Origin: JAVVHH01 sp965199585 | GTDB taxonomy: Bacteria; Pseudomonadota; Alphaproteobacteria; Acetobacterales; Acetobacteraceae | Direction of reading: 5' to 3' | Assembly (NCBI GenBank): GCA_965199585.1 | Contig: CBDASI010000002.1 | Location: 1,178,001-1,242,000, forward strand | Length of the DNA: 64,000 nucleotides | Part shown: piece after piece, positions 50,831 through 59,964 of the stretch | Numbering within the stretch: position 1 is the first letter of the stretch | Layout of the letters: each line of letters starts with the position of its first letter | Position numbers and translations under genes: made by a program | The notes under the pieces: generated by a model | What the model saw: the letters and a program-made list of their open reading frames with translations, nothing else | Told to the model about the DNA's origin: nothing | Database searches by the model: none

Positions 50831-50906
50831 GGGGCTGTAGCTCAGTTGGGAGAGCGCCTGAATGGCATTCAGGAGGTCAGCGGTTCGATCCCGCTCAGCT
50901 CCACCA
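50831..50906 (+). tRNA. tRNA-Ala (anticodon GGC)
   Basis: The 76-base sequence folds into a full cloverleaf with 3' CCA encoded. The acceptor stem has the G3-U70 pair that identifies alanine tRNA, and the anticodon stem CCTGA/TCAGG closes a loop with anticodon GGC, which reads GCC. The T-arm contains GGTTCGATCCC. The anticodon fits the strong use of GCC codons here. Confidence 0.96.
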
Positions 50907-50988
50907 TCGTTCGGACGCGGTTCGATTTCATGAGACGCTCCGGATGGTGACAATCCGTGATATGCTCCCGCTAACAGGGTGAGCCGAC

Positions 50989-51996
50989 GTGACAACCGAA
51001 CCTGCACAAGACGGCGAACTCCCGCGCCGGAAATTCGACGACATCGCCTCGTTGTATCGCCCGGTCGGGGCCGGTAACGGGGCCTCGACGGCATTCCCGC
51101 AGCATCGCCCCGCGTTCATCCCGCTGCCACCGACCTACACGGCGCCTGTCAGGCAGCCCGAGCCCGCGCCACCCAGGGCAACTGCCCCGGTCGGTGTGGC
51201 CGAGACCGCCCCGACGACGACCCCCCTCGAGATCGTGCCGGTGGCACCGGCCCAGACCCGGATCGAGCCGACCGTGTCGGCCCCGCGCCCCGCGCCCACT
51301 TCGACACCCCGCGCGCGCCCGAACGAGATCCCCTGGCCCGACGCATTCCAACCCCGCCCCAACTATCGCAAGCCGCAACGCAGCAAGTTGGCCTGGCTGC
51401 TGTTGATCCCCGCCGGGCTCATCGCCGCGGCGGCCATCACGATGGTCGATCCACGCAGCATCCGCAGCTGGGTTGACATCAATCTGCTGCATCGCGCACC
51501 GACTGCCGGAACCCTCGACAGCCCGCTCCTACCCGACGCCTTCCGTAAGTCTGGCGCCGCCACACCGCAGCCGGCCGCTACCCAGAAGTCGTCCGCCGCG
51601 ACGCCGTCCTCGATGAACGACCCGGCGCCATCGGCTGCCGAGCAGGTCCAAACCCCCGCCCTGGCATTGTCGGCCCCGGGTACCGTCGAGCCCGCACCGA
51701 CGGCGGCCGCAGCCGCGACGCCGATCCATATCGGGATCCAGTTCCGCCGCAATATCCCCGGTGCCGATGGCGAAGCGCGCCGCATCGCCGCTCTGCTGCA
51801 AAGCAGTGGTGGCAGCATCGAGCTGCATCCCAACGTCGCCACCGTCCGCGCGGCGACCATCAACTACTATAATCCGGCCGATAAGGACGCCGCCTCCGCC
51901 TTGGCCACCGTTCTGGCCAACGAGGCCCCGAGCTGGCTCGTCCGCCTCGGCACCACCAAGAACCCGCCGGGCACGATCGACGTCTGGCTACCGTGA
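50989..51996 (+). CDS. Proline-rich single-pass membrane protein with LytR-C-like domain
   Basis: The 335-residue protein starts at GTG 50989. Residues 1-130 are Pro/Ala/Thr-rich and disordered, a membrane helix lies at about 135-152 (LAWLLLIPAGLIAAAAITMV), another Pro/Ala/Ser-rich linker follows, and the last 100 residues form a compact domain (HIGIQFRRNIPGADGEAR, NYYNPADKDAASALATVLA, PPGTIDVWLP) that resembles the LytR C-terminal domain of cell-wall proteins. That part is probably periplasmic. Function is unknown. It lies 82 bases after the tRNA gene. Confidence 0.75.
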   Translation: MTTEPAQDGELPRRKFDDIASLYRPVGAGNGASTAFPQHRPAFIPLPPTYTAPVRQPEPAPPRATAPVGVAETAPTTTPLEIVPVAPAQTRIEPTVSAPRPAPTSTPRARPNEIPWPDAFQPRPNYRKPQRSKLAWLLLIPAGLIAAAAITMVDPRSIRSWVDINLLHRAPTAGTLDSPLLPDAFRKSGAATPQPAATQKSSAATPSSMNDPAPSAAEQVQTPALALSAPGTVEPAPTAAAAATPIHIGIQFRRNIPGADGEARRIAALLQSSGGSIELHPNVATVRAATINYYNPADKDAASALATVLANEAPSWLVRLGTTKNPPGTIDVWLP

Positions 51997-52042
51997 CGTG
52001 AACGGGCTTGCCGAGCCCGGCCGCTTCGCGCACAATTTCGGC

Positions 52043-52282
52043 ATGCGCGCTCTCCTCCCGATCCTGCTCGTCCTCGCCGGTTGTTCGTCGGAGAGTGTCG
52101 TCACCACGGCATCCGGCTCCGCCTACCAGGTCGGCTGCGGCGGTTTGTTGGATACCAAATTGTCCTGCAACAAGCGGGCCCAGGAAATGTGTCCCTCAGG
52201 CTTCAACCCGCTGACCTCCCCGCCCGGCACGCTGGTGTTCACCTGCTCGAAGCGGCCGGTTCCAGCCACCGCGCCAATCTGA
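52043..52282 (+). CDS. Small predicted lipoprotein
   Basis: The 79-residue product has a clear lipoprotein signal (LLVLAGC, lipid-anchor Cys14) and four more cysteines in the mature part (VGCGGLL, LSCNKRA, EMCPSGF, FTCSKRP) that could form two disulfides. I do not recognise a family. It lies between the Pro-rich membrane protein and the M20 hydrolase, on the same strand; the M20 ATG follows 5 bases after its stop. Confidence 0.7.
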   Translation: MRALLPILLVLAGCSSESVVTTASGSAYQVGCGGLLDTKLSCNKRAQEMCPSGFNPLTSPPGTLVFTCSKRPVPATAPI

Positions 52283-52287
52283 TCGTC

Positions 52288-53448
52288 ATGGGATCGATCG
52301 TCGATACCATCCGCCGGGACCAGGCTGAACTCGAAGCCATCCGCCACGACCTGCATGCCCATCCCGAGCTCGGCCTCGAGGAACATCGCACCGCGGAGAT
52401 CGTCGCTCGCAAGCTGGAGGCCTGGGGCCTCGACGTCACCCGTGCCGTCGGCAAGACCGGTGTGGTCGGCACGTTGCGCAACGGCACCGGCAACCGTGCC
52501 CTCGGCCTGCGCGCCGACATGGATGCGTTGCCGATGGAGGAGATGACCGATCTCCCGTTCCGCTCCACCGTCCCTGGCAAGATGCACGCGTGCGGCCATG
52601 ACGGGCACACCACCATGCTGCTCGGCGCCGCCAAGTATCTGGCCGAGACACGCAATTTCAGCGGCACCGTCCACTTCATCTTCCAGCCCGGCGAGGAAGG
52701 CTGCGGCGGCGCCCTGGCCATGCTCGAAGACGGCCTGTTCGACCGCTTCCCCTGCGACACCATCTACGGCCTACACAACCGCACTGGCGTGGACGTCGGC
52801 ACCGTCGTCATGCGGGACGGCGTGGCCATGGCTGGCGGCGCCTTCTTCGACATTACCATCAACGGCAAGGGGGCCCACGGCGCCCGTCCGGAAGCCAGCA
52901 TCGACCCGGTGCTCACCGCCTGCCATCTCGGCACCGCGCTGCAATCCATCGTCTCGCGCACCGTTAACCCGAAGGATCCGGCGGTCGTCAGCGTCACCAA
53001 GATCAACGGCGGCGACGCCTACAACGTCATCCCGCAGACTGCCGTGCTCTCCGGCACTGCCCGCTTCTTCACCCGCGCCGTCGGCGAGCTGATCGAGGCC
53101 AGCGTCCGCCGCCTGGCCGATGGCGTCGCCGCCGGCTTCGGCGCCACCGCCACCGTCGAGTGGCGGCTGATCTTCGCGCCCACTGTCAACGCGTCCGAGC
53201 CATCCGCCGCCGTGTGCCGCGCCGCGGAGAGCGTCGCCGGTGCCGACAAGCTTATCACCGACAAACCCCCGGTGATGGGCTCCGAGGATTTCGCCTTCAT
53301 GCTCGAGCGCGTGCCCGGTGCCTATTTCAACATCGGCAACGGCCCCGGCTTCAGCCCGCATCATCCCGGCTACGCGTTCAACGACGCCGCGATCCCGCAC
53401 GGCGCCGCCATGTTCGCCCAGATCGTCGAGCAGGAACTAGCCGCGTAA
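52288..53448 (+). CDS. M20D amidohydrolase (hippurate hydrolase-like)
   Basis: The 386-residue product belongs to the M20D metallo-amidohydrolases, which hydrolyse N-acyl amino acids such as hippurate. Metal ligands are visible in MHACGHDGHTTMLLGA (about 97-112), the PGEEGCGGA catalytic glutamate region (near 137) and a C-terminal HHPGY histidine. A dimerisation domain lies between. The ATG at 52288 opens the conserved IRHDLHAHPELGLEE start. Its 3' end overlaps that of the convergent agmatinase-like gene by 12 bases. Confidence 0.92.
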   Translation: MGSIVDTIRRDQAELEAIRHDLHAHPELGLEEHRTAEIVARKLEAWGLDVTRAVGKTGVVGTLRNGTGNRALGLRADMDALPMEEMTDLPFRSTVPGKMHACGHDGHTTMLLGAAKYLAETRNFSGTVHFIFQPGEEGCGGALAMLEDGLFDRFPCDTIYGLHNRTGVDVGTVVMRDGVAMAGGAFFDITINGKGAHGARPEASIDPVLTACHLGTALQSIVSRTVNPKDPAVVSVTKINGGDAYNVIPQTAVLSGTARFFTRAVGELIEASVRRLADGVAAGFGATATVEWRLIFAPTVNASEPSAAVCRAAESVAGADKLITDKPPVMGSEDFAFMLERVPGAYFNIGNGPGFSPHHPGYAFNDAAIPHGAAMFAQIVEQELAA

Positions 53449-54411
53449 CGTCCGCGCTTCGGCCAGTACGCACAGGATCTCGAACAGGATCGAAGCGCCG
53501 CTGAACGAGGTGATCCCGCCCACGTCGAAGGGTGGGCTCACCTCGACCAGGTCCGCGCCGACCACGTTTAACCCCATCAGCCCGCGCACCATGCGCTGCG
53601 CCTCGATCATCGTGATGCCGCCCGCTTCCGGCGTCCCCGTGCCGGGCGCCCAGACCGGGTCTAGGCTGTCGATATCGAACGTCAGGTAGACTGGCCCGTC
53701 GCCTACCACCCGCCGCGCTTCCTCCACAGCGTAGCGCCAGCCCTTGTCGTACAGCTCCTCCATCGGGATCACCCGCATCCCGGCCTTCTCGCTGTAGTCC
53801 CACATCCCGCCTGGCACCGAGCTCGTCCCGCGCAGCCCGATCTGGATCACCCGTTGCGGCTCCAGCAGCCCGTCATCCATCGCCCGCCGGAACGGCGCGC
53901 CGTGATGGAAGCGGGAGCCCATGTAGTCGTCCCCGGTGTCGCCATGCGCGTCGATGTGGATCATCCCCACCGGTCGTTCCGCCGCAACCGCGCGCAGGAT
54001 CGGCCACGCGATCGAGTGGTCCCCGCCGACCGTCAGCGGCACCACGCCTGCGCCGACGACCCGGCGGTAGAATGCCTCGATCTCGCCCAGCGCGCCCTGC
54101 AGCTCATACGGCCGCTCGATCCAGCAATCTCCGAGGTCGCGCACCCGCGCGGTGTCGAACGGGGCCGCCCCGGTCGCCGCATTGTAGGGCCGTAGCAGGC
54201 TCGACTGGTTGCGCACCTCGCGCGGCCCGTGCCGCGTTCCCGACCGGTTTGTCACGCCGCCATCGAACGGAACGCCGATGATGCCGATGTCGGTTTCGGC
54301 CAAGTTCTGCGAGTAGGGCGCCCGAAAAAAAGTCGGAATACCGGTGTACCGCGGCTGCTTCTGCGGGTCCGACATGGCGGGGTAGAATTCGGCGGGCTTC
54401 AGGATATCCAT
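53437..54411 (-). CDS. speB: Agmatinase-family ureohydrolase
   Basis: Ureohydrolases of this type release urea from agmatine or other guanidino compounds. The 324-residue product has the manganese-ligand motifs GGDHS (about 128-132), DAHGDT (about 154-159) and DIDSLDP (about 233-239). Substrate choice between agmatine, guanidinobutyrate and guanidinopropionate cannot be read safely. It lies 48 bases downstream of hpnG on the same strand and may be the last gene of the hopanoid transcript, an unexplained neighbour. It is convergent with and overlaps the M20 gene. Confidence 0.9.
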   Translation of the reverse strand: MDILKPAEFYPAMSDPQKQPRYTGIPTFFRAPYSQNLAETDIGIIGVPFDGGVTNRSGTRHGPREVRNQSSLLRPYNAATGAAPFDTARVRDLGDCWIERPYELQGALGEIEAFYRRVVGAGVVPLTVGGDHSIAWPILRAVAAERPVGMIHIDAHGDTGDDYMGSRFHHGAPFRRAMDDGLLEPQRVIQIGLRGTSSVPGGMWDYSEKAGMRVIPMEELYDKGWRYAVEEARRVVGDGPVYLTFDIDSLDPVWAPGTGTPEAGGITMIEAQRMVRGLMGLNVVGADLVEVSPPFDVGGITSFSGASILFEILCVLAEARTLRG

Positions 54412-54459
54412 GCCATCGACCGTAGCCGATGGCGGTGGAAGGGGCGAGACGTCCCGCGG

Positions 54460-55095
54460 TTACGACTCCGTGGCGGCAATCTGCCGCACGCGCCGGACCA
54501 GGGCCCGGCGCGCCCGTGTCGCGTCGCTGCCCAGCACCATGAGGGCCAGCATGTCCTGCGGCCGCTGCACCAACTCGCGTACCATCGCCTTGCCGCTGAT
54601 CTTCCCCTCAGGGTCCAGCGCGACCAGCGCGGCACGCGGCAACGACCGGGTTGCCGGATCACAGACGGCCCGCAGCACGGCGAAGGGGAGGGCGTGCCGC
54701 GCCGCTGTCTCAGCGACCGCCTCGCTCTCCAGGTCTACCGCTAACGCGCCGGTCCGCAGGTAAAGCGCTTCCTTGTCTTCGGCGGTCGCCAAGACGGCCC
54801 CGCCGCTATACAGGGCGCCGTTGACGGTCCCGAGCCGCGCCGCCAGCGATGGATGCGTCGGCCAGTGCCCGTCCCGCGACAACACTACGTCCGGGATCAC
54901 TATCGCCCCCGGCCGCAACGACGGATGTAGCCCGCCCGCCAGCCCGAAGCTGATCAGGCTGCGCACGCCCTTGGCGATCAAGCGGGCACAGGCCGCCGTG
55001 GCGCCTTGGGCATCCCCGCCGCCGATCTCGACGACGCCCCCGAGCCGACGCGCGATCCGCGCCTCGGCCTCTAATCCGACGACGATCCCGAGCGT
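54460..55095 (-). CDS. hpnG: Hopanoid-associated phosphorylase HpnG, start unclear
   Basis: HpnG releases adenine from adenosylhopane in making extended (ribosyl) hopanoids. The frame shows the nucleoside-phosphorylase-like IVVGLEAEARIARRLGG start and FGLAGGL, then LESEAVAE. No ATG, GTG or TTG exists in frame before 54981 (TTG), which would delete about 38 conserved residues. An ACG at 55095 or ATC at 55086 would fit. Alternatively the TTG at 55100, overlapping the shc stop as TTGA, reads MTRSG and would join this frame after a one-base change, matching the usual start of the family. Either the gene uses an unusual start or has a frameshift or read error. Confidence 0.75.
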   Translation of the reverse strand, partial: TLGIVVGLEAEARIARRLGGVVEIGGGDAQGATAACARLIAKGVRSLISFGLAGGLHPSLRPGAIVIPDVVLSRDGHWPTHPSLAARLGTVNGALYSGGAVLATAEDKEALYLRTGALAVDLESEAVAETAARHALPFAVLRAVCDPATRSLPRAALVALDPEGKISGKAMVRELVQRPQDMLALMVLGSDATRARRALVRRVRQIAATES

Positions 55096-55096
55096 G

Positions 55097-57031
55097 TCAA
55101 AAACCGTATGCCACCCTCGGGTTGTTGGCCCGGCGCACGTTGCGGAAGCGCGCCAGCGCCATCAGCGGGAAGAACAGCCGATACCCATGATAGCGGAGAT
55201 AGAACACCTTCGGAAAACCAACCGCGGTATAGGCCTTCTCGTCCCACTCGCCGTCAGCCATCTGAGTCCGCGCCAGGTAATCCGCCCCGCGCTGCACCGG
55301 CGGCCCATTCTCGCCTGCCGCCATCAGCGCCAGCATCGCCCAGGCCGTCTGCGACGCCGTGCTGCACTTGTACTCGCCCGCCGGTGCGTCGCCGTAGCTT
55401 TCCTCGTCCTCACCCCATCCGCCATCGGCCCGCTGCTTGGACAGCAGCCACGCGACCGCCCGCTTGATCGTCGGATCATCATGCGACAGCCCGGCGGCAT
55501 TGAGCGCAATCAGCACCGACCACGTTCCATAAATGTAGTTTGTGCCCCAACGGCCGAACCAGCTTCCGTCCTCTTCCTGGTCGCGCCGGAGATATTCGAT
55601 CGCCCGCTGCATCGCGGGCGTGTCGCTCGAGACGCCGATCTGAGCCAGGAACGAGACGCACCGCCCGGTCACGTCGGCGGTCGGCGGATCCAGCAGCGCG
55701 CCATGATCGGCGAACGGGATGTGGTTCAGCGCATAATGCGTGTTGTCCGCATCGAAAGCGCCCCAGCCACCATTGGCGCTCTGCATCCCGAGCACCCAGT
55801 CGCGCGCCCGCTCGATGCTGTGGGTGTGCGCCGGGTCGCCGTTGCGATGCAGCAGCATGCCGACCACGGCGGTGTCGTCCACGTCCGGATAATGCGCGTT
55901 GTTGTATTGGAACGCCCAGCCACCCGGCGCCACGTTCGGCCGGATATCGGCCCAATCGCCGCGCACATCGGTGATCTGTTGCTCGACCAGCCAGTCGCAG
56001 GCGGCCTGCACGCCGGGATCGGCGCCCATGGCTTCGGCGACCGCATGCCCGGCCAGGCTGGTGTCCCAGATTGGCGACAGGCACGGCTGGCAATAGGCCT
56101 CGCTCTCGGTCTGCACCATCAGCTTACGGATCGCGGCCCAGGCGATGACGCTGTCCGGATGGGTCTCGTCGACGCCGAGCGCGTCGAAGAACATCACCGT
56201 GTTGGCCATCGCCGGATAGATCGCGCCGAGTCCGTCCTCGCCGTTCAGCCGCTCCTCGACGAACGAGGCGGCCAGCCTGATCGCCCGCGCCCGCGAGCGT
56301 CGCGGGAAGAACGGCTCGGCCCGCCGCACCACGACGTCGAGCGCCTTGAACACGCGGCCCCAGGCCGACCGATACGGCCCGCGCACCCAGTCGCGCACTT
56401 TTTCGGCCGGAACGACGAATAACTCGGGGATCTCGACCATGTTCGGATTACGCGCCCGCGGCCGCAGCGCCATCAGCCCGATCAGCGGCACCATCACCGT
56501 GCGCGACCAGTAGGACACTTTCGACAGGTGGAAGAAGAACCACTTGGGCAGCAGCATGATCTCGACCGGCATGCACGGGGCCGCCCGCCAGGGCACTTGC
56601 CCGAACAGCGCCAGCTGCACTCGAGTGAACACGTTGCAGCGCGCCGCGCCACCTTCGCGCAGGATCGCCTCGCGCGCCCGCACCATGTGCGGCGCGTCGA
56701 CCGCGTCGCCGATGCAGCGCAACGCGTAGTATGCCTTCACGCTAGCCGACAGGTTGAAGGCGCCGTCATGGAACAGCGGCCAACCGCCGTGATCGCCTTG
56801 GATCCGACGCAGATACACACCGATCTTGCGCTCCAGCGCCGGATCGATGCGGTCCATGTAGTGCTCCAGCAGCACGTATTCGGCCGGGATCGTCGCATCG
56901 GCCTCGAGCTCGAAGACCCAGTGTCCGTCCGCTTGCTGACGCTTGTTCAACGCGCTGGCAGCACCATCGATGGACCGGTCGAGCGTGGTTTCCGTTGAAG
57001 TGGTCGGCCGTATTAAGGTTTCGCTAGGCAT
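55097..57031 (-). CDS. shc: Squalene-hopene cyclase
   Basis: This 644-residue enzyme cyclises squalene to hopene and hopanol at the inner membrane, the committed hopanoid step. The catalytic DVDDTA motif (DXDD type) is at about residue 380, and several QW repeats (for example QSANGGWGAFDADN, QRADGGWGEDEE, QMADGEWDEKAY) are visible. The ATG at 57031 is 10 bases after the hpnE stop. Length is normal. It follows hpnA-B-C-D-E, which make squalene and modify hopanoids, and precedes hpnG. Confidence 0.96.
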   Translation of the reverse strand: MPSETLIRPTTSTETTLDRSIDGAASALNKRQQADGHWVFELEADATIPAEYVLLEHYMDRIDPALERKIGVYLRRIQGDHGGWPLFHDGAFNLSASVKAYYALRCIGDAVDAPHMVRAREAILREGGAARCNVFTRVQLALFGQVPWRAAPCMPVEIMLLPKWFFFHLSKVSYWSRTVMVPLIGLMALRPRARNPNMVEIPELFVVPAEKVRDWVRGPYRSAWGRVFKALDVVVRRAEPFFPRRSRARAIRLAASFVEERLNGEDGLGAIYPAMANTVMFFDALGVDETHPDSVIAWAAIRKLMVQTESEAYCQPCLSPIWDTSLAGHAVAEAMGADPGVQAACDWLVEQQITDVRGDWADIRPNVAPGGWAFQYNNAHYPDVDDTAVVGMLLHRNGDPAHTHSIERARDWVLGMQSANGGWGAFDADNTHYALNHIPFADHGALLDPPTADVTGRCVSFLAQIGVSSDTPAMQRAIEYLRRDQEEDGSWFGRWGTNYIYGTWSVLIALNAAGLSHDDPTIKRAVAWLLSKQRADGGWGEDEESYGDAPAGEYKCSTASQTAWAMLALMAAGENGPPVQRGADYLARTQMADGEWDEKAYTAVGFPKVFYLRYHGYRLFFPLMALARFRNVRRANNPRVAYGF

Positions 57032-57041
57032 TCAGTGTTAT

Positions 57042-58295
57042 CTACTCGTGCATCGTACTCAAAAGGTCGTCGGCCGCTCGCCGCCCAGAACGGATTGCTC
57101 CCTCGATCGTTGCCGGCAACCCGGTTGCCGTCCAATCGCCTGCGAGGACCAAGTTGCGAAACTCGGTACTCGAAGGTGGCCGCTTCCGGTTCTGGTCCGG
57201 TGTTGCCGAAAACGTCGCTCGCTTCTCTCTTAACACGCGCCAGAGCGGGATCGGTTCAGGGAGTCGCAGGGCAGTGCGCACTTCTTGCCACACTTGTTGC
57301 GCTACGGCCACGGGCTCCATCGACGCATGGCGGTTGGCTGCCGAGATGGTAACGCTGACCACGCCCGGTTTGACGAACACCCATTCCGACAAGCTGCCAA
57401 CCATACCCATGAAGCCAGCCCGCTCCGGAATCGCGTCTTCCGACACGTCCAGCTTGAAATGCACGTTCAGGATTGCCTCGAACGCATCGGGCCCCTGAAC
57501 CGACGGTAGCAGGCTCGTCGCCACCGGCGCCGGCACCGCCAGCACGACCGCCTCGCCATCCGCCAGCGTCTCGGCGCCCAAGCCGGTCACCGCATCGCCC
57601 GAGGTGCGGATCGCCGCGACCCGGCTCGACAGCCGGACCGTCGTGCCCCGCGCCTCGAGCCAGGCGACGGCCGGGTCGATGAACGACTCCGAAAGGCCTT
57701 CGCGCGGGAATGCCGGGATACACGCGGCCCCGCCATCCCCCAGACTCTCGTTCACCACGGCGGACAGCAGCTGCGCACTGCCGGTCTCCGGCGGCGTGTT
57801 CAGCGCCGCCACTGCCAACGGTTCCAACAGCTTGCGGAACAGCGGCCCTTGTCGCAGCGCTTGCGACACCGTCGCTGCCGGCCTGGCCCGGCGCAACGCG
57901 ATCAGCTGCAGGTATTCGCTCATCCGCGTTCCCGGCACCCGTCGCCGCTTGTCGAAGATCCAGAACGGTACCCGTCCGCGGTTGGGCCGCACCACCCAGC
58001 GCTCGCCGCTGGCCAGGTCGATGAACGGGAAGGCCGGGCTCGACGGCCCCACCAGCGTATCCCGCGCGCCGACCTGGTCTAGGAACGCGAACGCCGCCTT
58101 GTTGCCGGACAGCAGCAAGTGATTGCCGTTGTCGATCCGGCAGCCCAACTCGCGGTCGAAATACGAGCGGCACCGCCCGCCGGCCGCCGGCCCGGCCTCA
58201 TGCAGCGTCACCCGCACCCCGCGCTCCACCAGCGTCAGCGCAGCCGCCAACCCGGCCAGCCCGGCCCCGACCACATGGACGTGCGACCAAGTCAT
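57042..58295 (-). CDS. hpnE: Squalene-associated FAD-dependent desaturase HpnE
   Basis: HpnE reduces hydroxysqualene to squalene, the third step of the HpnC-D-E route. The 417-residue product has an N-terminal FAD-binding fold (VHVVGAGLAGLAAAL, about 6-20) with the following LHEAGPAAGGRCRSYFD segment, and a C-terminal LAGDWTATGLPATIEGAI that closes the flavin site. It is an amine-oxidase-fold enzyme like phytoene desaturases, but its context identifies it as HpnE. It overlaps hpnD by 4 bases. Confidence 0.94.
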   Translation of the reverse strand: MTWSHVHVVGAGLAGLAAALTLVERGVRVTLHEAGPAAGGRCRSYFDRELGCRIDNGNHLLLSGNKAAFAFLDQVGARDTLVGPSSPAFPFIDLASGERWVVRPNRGRVPFWIFDKRRRVPGTRMSEYLQLIALRRARPAATVSQALRQGPLFRKLLEPLAVAALNTPPETGSAQLLSAVVNESLGDGGAACIPAFPREGLSESFIDPAVAWLEARGTTVRLSSRVAAIRTSGDAVTGLGAETLADGEAVVLAVPAPVATSLLPSVQGPDAFEAILNVHFKLDVSEDAIPERAGFMGMVGSLSEWVFVKPGVVSVTISAANRHASMEPVAVAQQVWQEVRTALRLPEPIPLWRVLREKRATFSATPDQNRKRPPSSTEFRNLVLAGDWTATGLPATIEGAIRSGRRAADDLLSTMHE

Positions 58296-59140
58296 ACGGC
58301 GTATCGCAACGCGATCCGCAGTTTCTCGAACTTCGACAGGCTCACCCGCTCATCCAAATTTGACCATCCGCGCTGCTGCATCCGCTCCAGCAGCGCGGCA
58401 TAGGTCGCGCCCATCAGCCGCGCCGGCTTCATCGCTTTCGGCACGCAGCGCGCCATCGCCGCCTCCGCCTGAGTAAAATGCCGGTGCGCCGTTGCCGCCA
58501 TCCGGCCGCACAACGCCGGCAGCGCGGTATGGCCCAGCACGGCCTCCGGCTCCGGCGGCACTCCGGCCTCCTCGAGCCACTCCATCGGCAGATACAGCCG
58601 CCCCCGCTCGGCATCCTCGGCCACGTCGCGCAGGATGTTGGTATATTGCAGCGCCCGCCCGAGATGCCACGCCACCACGTCGGCATCGGCCGAGTCGTCG
58701 CCGAATGCCCGCACCGAGAGCCGCCCCACCGCGGCGGCAACCCGGTCGCAATACAGATCCAGCGTCGCCAGATCCGGCGCCACGATCGCCGTCTCGGTAT
58801 CCATCGCCATGCCGTCGATCACGGCGATGAAGTCCTCCTGCCGCAACTTGTAGGCCGCGATCGCCGGCAACAGCACCCGCGTCACCGGGTCGCTCGCCCG
58901 TCCGGCATACAGCGTCTCAACCCGCTCGCGCCATTCCGCCAGCCCGGCCAGCTTCTCGGCCATCGGCGCCGGCTCGTCGGCCACGTCGTCCACCAGCCGG
59001 CAGAACGCGTATATCGCATACATCGCCGTCCGCCGATCCCGCGGCAGCATGCGCATCCCGCGATAGAACGACGTGCCGGCCCGCTTCACGATCGTCTCGA
59101 CCTCGCGGATGTCGTCCCGGTCGGCACCCAATGGCGTCAT
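58292..59140 (-). CDS. hpnD: Presqualene diphosphate synthase HpnD
   Basis: HpnD condenses two farnesyl diphosphates to presqualene diphosphate. The 282-residue product has the two aspartate-rich motifs of squalene/phytoene synthases: DDVADE (about 51-56) and LRDVAEDAERGRLYLP (near 174-189). The SFYRGMRMLPRDRR segment near the N-terminus is also typical. The ATG at 59140 overlaps the hpnC stop (ATGA). It works with hpnC and hpnE, both adjacent. Confidence 0.94.
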   Translation of the reverse strand: MTPLGADRDDIREVETIVKRAGTSFYRGMRMLPRDRRTAMYAIYAFCRLVDDVADEPAPMAEKLAGLAEWRERVETLYAGRASDPVTRVLLPAIAAYKLRQEDFIAVIDGMAMDTETAIVAPDLATLDLYCDRVAAAVGRLSVRAFGDDSADADVVAWHLGRALQYTNILRDVAEDAERGRLYLPMEWLEEAGVPPEPEAVLGHTALPALCGRMAATAHRHFTQAEAAMARCVPKAMKPARLMGATYAALLERMQQRGWSNLDERVSLSKFEKLRIALRYAV

Positions 59141-59964
59141 GCCGCCCACCGCAGCGCGCCCATCAGCGACCCGGCGACGTCCGACTTCACCAATTTCACG
59201 CGCGTCGCGACCGGATCGCCCCGCCGTAGCCGCCGCGTCAGCCGGTGCGCCAGCCCGACGATCACGCCGACCTCCAACCGCAGCCGCCGGTCTCGAACCT
59301 GCCCCGGGAACCGCGCCGCCTCGGCGTTGAGCGCATCGACCCCATCCAGCATCTGCCCGAACACTTGCCGCAGCCCGGTCGTCTCCGCCGGCTTCGTCAC
59401 ATCGCTCACCGTCGCTCCCGCCGCCTTCAACATGTCCTGCGGTAGATAGGACCGATCCATCCCGATCAAATCCTTCTTGCAATCCTGCAGGTGGTTCAGC
59501 ACCTGCAGCGACGCACACAGCGCATCGTTGGCCGGCCAGGTCGACTGGCTCTCGCCGTGCAGGTCCAGCACGTAACGCCCCACCGGCGCCGCCGAATACC
59601 GGCAGTAATCCAGCAGCTCGTCCCAACTCGCATAGCGGTTCTTGCGCGCGTCCCGCTGGAATGCCACCAGCAGCTCCTGCGCATGCACCGGCGACACCCC
59701 GGTCTCGGCCAGGCTCGTCCGCAACCGGGCCGCACTCGGCGAACCCTCGCTCGCCTGCCCGAGCAGCACCGCTTCCATCAGGTCAAGCCGCGCGACCTTG
59801 TCGTCGGCGCTGAGTTCCGCGCTGTCGGCGATGTCGTCGCCGTTGCGCGCATAGGTATAGAAGGCGTGGATGTGCGGCCGCAGCGCCTTGCGGATCAGCA
59901 CGGAGCCGACCGGGAAGTTCTCGTCCCCGCGATCCTTGCCGGACCAGGTCTCCACTGAACTCAC
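59137..59964 (-). CDS. hpnC: Hydroxysqualene synthase HpnC
   Basis: HpnC converts presqualene diphosphate to hydroxysqualene. The 275-residue product is a second squalene/phytoene-synthase-fold protein with the motif ARNGDDIADS (about 39-48) and QDCKKDLIGMDRSYLPQDM (near 162-180). The DXXXD motifs are weaker than in HpnD, as is typical. The GTG at 59964 overlaps the hpnB stop (GTGA). VGSVLIRKALRPHIHAFYTY marks the start of the fold. Confidence 0.94.
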   Translation of the reverse strand: MSSVETWSGKDRGDENFPVGSVLIRKALRPHIHAFYTYARNGDDIADSAELSADDKVARLDLMEAVLLGQASEGSPSAARLRTSLAETGVSPVHAQELLVAFQRDARKNRYASWDELLDYCRYSAAPVGRYVLDLHGESQSTWPANDALCASLQVLNHLQDCKKDLIGMDRSYLPQDMLKAAGATVSDVTKPAETTGLRQVFGQMLDGVDALNAEAARFPGQVRDRRLRLEVGVIVGLAHRLTRRLRRGDPVATRVKLVKSDVAGSLMGALRWAA

